A DNA stretch of 64,000 nt, from NCBI RefSeq assembly GCF_021389975.1, contig NZ_CP089981.1, forward strand, positions 700,501 through 764,500. Reading direction: 5' to 3'. The notes beneath the pieces were generated by a model. It did not search any database. It was not told the DNA's origin and saw nothing but the letters and a program-made list of their open reading frames with translations. Numbering within the stretch: position 1 is the first letter of the stretch; the number at the start of each line of letters is the position of its first letter. This DNA is from Fulvivirga ulvae (lineage in GTDB: Bacteria; Bacteroidota; Bacteroidia; Cytophagales; Cyclobacteriaceae). The translations under genes were made by a program, and so were the position numbers. Below are positions 58,909-64,000 of the stretch, in pieces.

Positions 58909-59308
58909 TAGTCTTGAGATTTTAGTAATGAGTATTGAGATGCCGCTTTTTGAGAGCTTTCCTCCACTCTTACTCAAGACTACCAACTCAAGACTCACGA
59001 CTATAAATTAGTCTTGAGATTTTAGTAATGAGTATTGAGACGCCACTTTTTGAGAGCTTTCCTCCACTCTTACTCAAGGCTACCTACTCAATACTTACAA
59101 CTGTAAATTAGTCTTGAGATTTTAGTAATGAGTATTGAGATGCCACTTTTTGAGAGCTTTCCTCCACTCTCACTCAAGGCTACCAACTCAATACTCACGA
59201 CTGTAAATTAGTCTTGAGATTTTAGTATTAAGTATGGAGACGCTGCTTTTTGAGAGCTTTCCTCCACCATACTCAATACTTATCTACTCATGACTCACGA
59301 CTAAACAC
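58909..59308. repeat. four tandem 100-bp repeats
   Basis: Units start with TAGTCTTGAGATTTTAGTA at 58909, 59009, 59109 and 59209, a period of exactly 100 bp. The first three are about 94-97% alike; the fourth is diverged. Each unit is itself made of short motifs of the type GT(C/A)(T/A)TGAG on both strands (GTCTTGAG, GTAATGAG, GTATTGAG on plus; GTCGTGAG, GTCTTGAG, GTATTGAG on minus), so each unit can fold as a hairpin. No reading frame fills it. Not a CRISPR: repeats are contiguous, with no spacers. Confidence 0.9.
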
Positions 59309-61441
59309 TCACGACTTCACTCCCTGTAGAAGATCCACGTACCATTCGTCAGGTTGTTTCATTTTGCTGAGCATGATACTGGCATAACGAACGGCTTCAC
59401 CGTAATTACCTGCAAGGTAATAGGCCTCGGTGATCACTCTTCCCCATTTCATCAATATACCTTCGTCGGCAGATATGCCGGGATAAGTATATAGCATGGT
59501 TTTGTATGCCTCGATCGTCCCGTTATAGTCGCCTGCTTTAAACAAGGCAAAGGCATATCTGGAATAGAGGTCCTGGTTAAATAAAGCAGGATTGCTGGTA
59601 TGGATTTTTTCGTACAGGCTCGTTACACGATCATAGTCTTCGGCTTCAAAGGCTGCATAAAATGCCTTTTTATAATGTAGCTCCGGTGCATACCCTGCCT
59701 CGCCTGCTTTTTCAAATGCCACAGAAGCATCTTTTTTGCGGCCTAGCTGTTGGTATACATTGGCATTATGCACAAAGTCGGTGGCATCTTTTGGCTGCTC
59801 GATTAATGTTGACTCGCTCAGTTTTTCTATATCCACTGCCGGTTCCTGCCCTCTGCCATGGCCCCGATGTATTAACATTTGTAGATAGAGCCTGTGCGGG
59901 TTTTTAAGCGGGAGGCGTGCATGTACATTTACAAGGTATTCATAGGCATGATCGTAGTCGCCGAGCTGATAGGCCATATCGCCCAAAAGCAGCATGATAT
60001 GCCAGTAATCGGCGCTTTCATTGGAATAATAAGGCAAAAGCTGCCTGATGTCTTCAATGGCCTCGTTAAACTTATGGTTAGCCCTCAACAGCAGGATTCT
60101 GTAATACAACCCTCCTGCCCGGTAACTGTGATTTCCGGCGATGCACTGCGACAACAGGTGGTATGCTTTCTGAAAATTACCCAAATGATAATTAGCAACT
60201 CCTGAATGATACAAGGTCTGGGGTATGGGTATTTCCCTTTTATGATACTCTTCAAGTACTGTTTGGGTACTTTGCCAGTCTCCGCCCTGGAAATAAAACC
60301 CTGCCATAGTGCTCAGAAAGAATTTTTCCTGGAGGCCATTGCAGCGGGCCTTTTTCATCAGCTCAATAGCTTTTTCAAATTCACCAATTGTAAAATACGT
60401 TTTAGCTGTCCCCTGCAATACAACCGGATCGTCAGCTTTTAAAGCCAGCGCTTTCTCAAAGGTTTGGATAGCCTCTGCTTGTTTCTCAGTTTGAAGAAAG
60501 GCCGTTGCTAATAGCATATACACCTTTAACTGCTGGTATATGGTGGTGCTTCTATCAGATTGCCATACCGTCAGCAGCTCCTGTAAGCTTTGTGCTTCAT
60601 GGCTCTGGGATTGATAACGCTCAACCCAACCTTTCAACAGTGTAATGGTTTTGGGGTACTGCCTTGACAGGTTATAATATTCGGCCCGGATCAGTATACC
60701 GTCAACCGGCAAACCAGCATCCTCTGGCAGTGCATTCCATAACTTTGATGCCTCCTCCCATTGCCCTATGCGAGCGTAAGCGGTTGCTGTATAAACCAGA
60801 TAATTTGTTTCTAAAGTCTGATTTACCCCTTCATATTTTTTCAGTAGCTCAAGATAAAGTTTGCTGTTGGCCATTTCATGGGTCAGGGCCAGAACTTTAC
60901 CCAAATCCCCCTCTTTAATGTCCGACAGATTCGTACCACAATGACTTATGAGCAACTGATGCTGACTCTGATACAAATAGGTCAGAGCGAGATGATGCCC
61001 TGCACAATATTTTAGTACCTGCCGGAAGCAAAGTATTGCCTTTTCAAAGTCTTTGTGGTGTAGATAATATTTCCCCAGATCGAGAATCAACTTATGATTT
61101 TCCGGGTACAGCGGGATGATTTTCTCAAAGTCTTCCAGTCGGCAATCTGCCAGCCCGGTCAGTTGCAGGTAATCTTCAGAGGTTGCATGCCCCAGGCCTT
61201 CCAGCGTCGTCAAATGCTGCGTCAGTATATCATAGGCCTCATTTGTTTTTTGCCAGCCACAATACAACATCCACAAGCGGTTATATGTTGCCTGCTCTTT
61301 TGCGTCTACAGGCTCGCTATCCTGTTCTGCCTGATTTAGGATGTCTTTTGCTTCAACCAATGCAGCGTACATATCTTCCGCTAACCGGTTTTTGTATGCA
61401 ATTTTAGCCTGATCTATACAGGTGATGAATGATGATGTCAT
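59309..61441 (-). CDS. large TPR repeat protein
   Basis: 710 residues without signal peptide or membrane segment. Seen: many tetratricopeptide repeats throughout (LGKYYLHHKDFEKAILCFRQ, TAYARIGQWEEASKLWNALP, TFEKALALKADDPVVLQGTA, LLGDMAYQLGDYDHAYEYLV), at least twelve. It is a protein-binding scaffold of the cytoplasm. It starts 3 bp after the DUF1266-like gene's stop and belongs to the same minus-strand unit with the large protein at 62125. A scaffold serving the two neighbours is inferred. Confidence 0.85.
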   Translation of the reverse strand: MTSSFITCIDQAKIAYKNRLAEDMYAALVEAKDILNQAEQDSEPVDAKEQATYNRLWMLYCGWQKTNEAYDILTQHLTTLEGLGHATSEDYLQLTGLADCRLEDFEKIIPLYPENHKLILDLGKYYLHHKDFEKAILCFRQVLKYCAGHHLALTYLYQSQHQLLISHCGTNLSDIKEGDLGKVLALTHEMANSKLYLELLKKYEGVNQTLETNYLVYTATAYARIGQWEEASKLWNALPEDAGLPVDGILIRAEYYNLSRQYPKTITLLKGWVERYQSQSHEAQSLQELLTVWQSDRSTTIYQQLKVYMLLATAFLQTEKQAEAIQTFEKALALKADDPVVLQGTAKTYFTIGEFEKAIELMKKARCNGLQEKFFLSTMAGFYFQGGDWQSTQTVLEEYHKREIPIPQTLYHSGVANYHLGNFQKAYHLLSQCIAGNHSYRAGGLYYRILLLRANHKFNEAIEDIRQLLPYYSNESADYWHIMLLLGDMAYQLGDYDHAYEYLVNVHARLPLKNPHRLYLQMLIHRGHGRGQEPAVDIEKLSESTLIEQPKDATDFVHNANVYQQLGRKKDASVAFEKAGEAGYAPELHYKKAFYAAFEAEDYDRVTSLYEKIHTSNPALFNQDLYSRYAFALFKAGDYNGTIEAYKTMLYTYPGISADEGILMKWGRVITEAYYLAGNYGEAVRYASIMLSKMKQPDEWYVDLLQGVKS

Positions 61442-61444
61442 AAT

Positions 61445-62125
61445 TTACTTTTGTTCTGACCAGTTGAGTTGGTAAAATGGAGAGTCTGCTTTACGCATGG
61501 AATTGCTTATTGAATAATAGGCAGCAATCAATGGATTAGAAATTAATACATTGCTATGATCATGTATTTCATAGCCTTTTACATACTGATCTCCTGCCAG
61601 AACATTTTGATGGAAATGATCCCAGCTATCAAATTTTTGGCGCACCTCCCCGGCTATGTCATATAACCTCCGCCTGATCTCATCCTCTTCCAGGTATCCG
61701 TATGCTCCATAAAGCCTCATGAGCATCACGTATTGTGCAATTTCATGGCCGCGTATACCTGTTTCTTTGAGCTCATGCCTGTAAAGCCATGCTATTTTGC
61801 ACCGCTTCACTTCAAGCGGAGTTTCCAGGGCATTCAGGTGACCTTTAAATTCGGCTTCCGATAGCAAATCAAAATGGTGTACTGCCTCCATGAACATCCG
61901 GTTATGCATCTGGTCGTGCCGGTAATGGTACAAGCGGTCTTTGGCTTCTTTAGTATTGAAAATGCCGATACTGTACAGGTATGATTTGAGAAAGTCCTTC
62001 ACTTTTTCATCCTTACCATCAAACCCAAATAGAGTTTGGTGATTGCAGTTGCCCAGGCTTTGCATGGTGAGTGCTGACAAGCTAAGTCCCCAGTACATCT
62101 CATCGCTTAAATGTTCCTGTTCCAT
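61445..62125 (-). CDS. DUF1266-like protein
   Basis: 226 residues from the ATG at 62125, which shares one base with the preceding gene's TAA (TAATG); a start at 62326 would lie inside that gene. Seen: CKIAWLYRHELKETGIRGHE, then MLMRLYGAYGYLEEDEIRRR and FDSWDHFHQNVLAGDQYVKG, matching the DUF1266 order 'AW..R....R.GY...YL.E.E......A....F.SW..F...L.G...w'. Function is unknown; relatives often sit near toxin or stress genes. Translation is probably coupled to the large upstream gene. Confidence 0.68.
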   Translation of the reverse strand: MEQEHLSDEMYWGLSLSALTMQSLGNCNHQTLFGFDGKDEKVKDFLKSYLYSIGIFNTKEAKDRLYHYRHDQMHNRMFMEAVHHFDLLSEAEFKGHLNALETPLEVKRCKIAWLYRHELKETGIRGHEIAQYVMLMRLYGAYGYLEEDEIRRRLYDIAGEVRQKFDSWDHFHQNVLAGDQYVKGYEIHDHSNVLISNPLIAAYYSISNSMRKADSPFYQLNWSEQK

Positions 62126-64000
62126 TATGATATTGTTTGTTGACTTTTCAATTGTTCTGTTAAGCTCACGAGTACTTCCTGATGAGACGCTGAATACGCT
62201 CCTGACGATGCCATGGTTTCCAGCGAATGGATATACTGCATGGCAAACATGGAACCTTCCAACATCTGAGGCATCATTAGCGCTGTCATTTGTCCATACC
62301 CTGGAAATGGCCCGTTGGGTTCGCATAAGGGGTCGAGTATTATTTCCAGCAGCTTCTGGTATAGGGCTATGGCCGCGCTCATGTCTTCGGCAAGGAATGC
62401 TTTGATCTCTGCCTGTTTCATCATCAGTATGGAGAGCATCATGGGATTATCGGTCCTGTCTTTTTTATAGTAAGGCAGATGGTTGATAAGTGTTTCTACC
62501 TGATCTTTATTTGCCTGAAAGGTGGACATGAAGGTGCTCAACTGCATCATATCCATATGTATTTCTTCAGGGTCATAATCTATATTATCAGGCAATTGCA
62601 CCTCTTCTTCCTGGATAGAAGGCTCTGGAACCGGTACTTCGTCCTCCACGGCAAACCCATGCTCCTCCATCCAGCGCTCAAGTTTTGAGCTGATATGCAA
62701 TGAAATTTTCATGGCATTGATCTGCTCCCGGATCCCGCCTATCAGTTCTCTCGGCATCTTCGCAGGGGATACCTGCTCTATCACGGCATAAAAGTGCTTT
62801 TCAAGCTCTCCCAGGGTACGTCTCTGGTCAGCGTCCCCTATATGTATTTCCCTGGTTATGTACTCCAGCATGAACCGGCCCTTCTCAATGAAAAGCTCCT
62901 CATGCTGCTCAAATGCCCTGGCAATCTCACGGGTTCTCTCCTGTAAAACATAGATGACCCATTTGGCATCAATGCGGTTGCCAAAGAAATAATCTTCATA
63001 ATAAGCATACAGGGCGTTCAAACCGGTCTCAGGGTCGCGTTCAATACATTCGCTGATGTTTTCTTTTACAAAGTCATAAATTTTTTCGCTGATGCTGTAG
63101 TGCAAACCTCCAAGCTTCCATACCACATTCAAAAACCCAAACCTATTAGTGAAGCCATTACGCTGGGCTATAATCACCTCTATGAGGTAGCTCAGCCAAT
63201 AGTCATTATACATTTTGGCTTCGTGCTGGTTGAGTGCCAATGCTGAAAGTGCTGTAACCAGCTCTGCCAGTTCTTCCTCGTTTTCACTGCGGTCAATCAG
63301 CTCATCTTTGGCATGATAGAGTGCCTGGAGCACAAACCGATTGGCAGCCGACTTCAAACCATAGTGGAAGTTAGCTTTTGCATAGGCTACTACTTCTCCG
63401 AATCCATTAAATATATGCTCAAAAATATAGTCGCTGGTAAGCTGAAAGGCTTCTCCTTCCCTGAGTACTGTTGCCAAAGGGTTGTTGCACCCCAACGGTA
63501 CCAGTACACTAAACTGGTCTTCGAAAAACGCCTTCTTCTTTTGATCATTATTGCAGGCTGCACTTTCGCTAAGCCACAGGGGTATCATTCCTGCAGGTAT
63601 TTTTTTGGCATCGGCGGAAAAGGTGAAAAAGTGCCGGGCATATTTTTCAAAGGCGGGACTGTAATAATTAATGCCCTCATTGCCTGTAAGCCATTCATAA
63701 AAGCGTTTCAGGCAGCCCTCTGGCTGATGATAATGTAGCTCGCCGGGTCGGTGGTAATACAAGGCAACATCGGCCATATCCCATTTTTTAAGGGCAAGGG
63801 CTTCTATTAAAGGATATTCACCATCCTCAGTCCGGATGTGCAGTATGCCCTGGGTTCCCTGGATCAGCAATCCTTCTTTAAGTGCATCAATGGTCTGAAG
63901 CGCCCAGTCAGGGTTGGCAGACAACTGCCCGGCCAAAGCCGCTGGATTATAATCAATCCAATTTTTTACCAGGTCGGCAGGGCCATGCGCCAGTCTACTG
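62125..64000 (-). CDS. large hypothetical protein, partial at the 5' end
   Basis: At least 625 residues; the frame stays open to the window end (SRLAHGPADLVKNWIDYNPA before the possible TTG at 63936), so the start lies outside. No signal or membrane segment. Mostly helical: ALKKWDMADVALYYHRPGEL, LQALYHAKDELIDRSENEEE, TVLREGEAFQLTSDYIFEHI, FAVEDEVPVPEPSIQEEEVQ (acidic Pro-rich linker), LYQKLLEIILDPLCEPNGPF. It resembles no family I can name. It heads the unit with DUF1266-like and TPR genes, which overlap or abut each other, so all three probably serve one process. Confidence 0.7.
   Translation of the reverse strand, partial: SRLAHGPADLVKNWIDYNPAALAGQLSANPDWALQTIDALKEGLLIQGTQGILHIRTEDGEYPLIEALALKKWDMADVALYYHRPGELHYHQPEGCLKRFYEWLTGNEGINYYSPAFEKYARHFFTFSADAKKIPAGMIPLWLSESAACNNDQKKKAFFEDQFSVLVPLGCNNPLATVLREGEAFQLTSDYIFEHIFNGFGEVVAYAKANFHYGLKSAANRFVLQALYHAKDELIDRSENEEELAELVTALSALALNQHEAKMYNDYWLSYLIEVIIAQRNGFTNRFGFLNVVWKLGGLHYSISEKIYDFVKENISECIERDPETGLNALYAYYEDYFFGNRIDAKWVIYVLQERTREIARAFEQHEELFIEKGRFMLEYITREIHIGDADQRRTLGELEKHFYAVIEQVSPAKMPRELIGGIREQINAMKISLHISSKLERWMEEHGFAVEDEVPVPEPSIQEEEVQLPDNIDYDPEEIHMDMMQLSTFMSTFQANKDQVETLINHLPYYKKDRTDNPMMLSILMMKQAEIKAFLAEDMSAAIALYQKLLEIILDPLCEPNGPFPGYGQMTALMMPQMLEGSMFAMQYIHSLETMASSGAYSASHQEVLVSLTEQLKSQQTIS

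Noticed and set aside
58909..59308. Possible CRISPR array
   Set aside because: Repeats touch each other with no unique spacers and there are no cas genes.

Overview
The window comes from a Bacteroidota chromosome, most likely a Cytophagales-type marine or soil bacterium. The evidence is a giant secreted subtilase with a type IX secretion sorting domain, DUF3078 and DUF2851 proteins, an ECF sigma/DUF6768 pair, promoters with the Bacteroidota -7 element TAnnTTTG, little sign of Shine-Dalgarno sequences, and a two-armed tmRNA with tag GESNYAMAA. No species name can be given from the sequence alone.

Layout. 1-7.5 kb: a mannoside module (end of a GH130 phosphorylase converging with two GT4 glycosyltransferases, one fused to a large helical domain), then small stress-type genes (cupin, CsbD-like), a soluble histidine kinase, a frameshifted outer-membrane barrel pseudogene and an AraC-type regulator. 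7.6-22.7 kb: a polymorphic-toxin locus on the minus strand. A 3108-residue secreted RHS protein ends in an HNH-like nuclease tip and is followed by its immunity gene. Behind it lies a decaying graveyard of displaced toxin tips and immunity genes: an orphan nuclease tip with its partner, a linker/tip scar, SMI1/KNR4, DUF2019 and two Imm11-like genes, and duplicated immunity fragments. Five small genes, two of them HTH-like, precede the RHS gene, and an XRE repressor-like gene diverges from them. 23-28 kb: a TPR lipoprotein, a small lipoprotein, a MerR-like protein, a frameshifted PD-(D/E)XK nuclease gene and an imuA stump.

28.1-33.9 kb: the core of an integrative element, with an arm-domain protein, an excisionase-like HTH protein, a RepA-like ATPase, a primase-like zinc-finger/TOPRIM protein, two small genes and a large serine recombinase. 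Two intergenic clusters of GTGTCAC repeats flank the replication genes. The recombinase frame runs on into the 3' end of the host tmRNA gene (33824-34233, minus strand), which is probably the attachment site.

34.3-64 kb: mostly core genes. These are the 3156-residue subtilase, an outer-membrane barrel, dnaX with an A10 slippery run that should produce both gamma and tau, the ECF sigma operon, DUF3078, a response regulator, a LysM lytic transglycosylase, an O-methyltransferase, an M16 peptidase, a nucleoside phosphorylase, a NeuD-like acyltransferase, a membrane polymerase-like protein, DUF2851 and pyrF. After these come four 100-bp tandem repeats and a three-gene unit (large unknown protein, DUF1266-like, TPR) that runs off the window.

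The most interesting parts are the RHS toxin/immunity array with its internal triplicated cysteine motif, the serine recombinase that closes inside ssrA together with its iteron clusters, and the dnaX slippage site in a DnaX lacking the zinc module.
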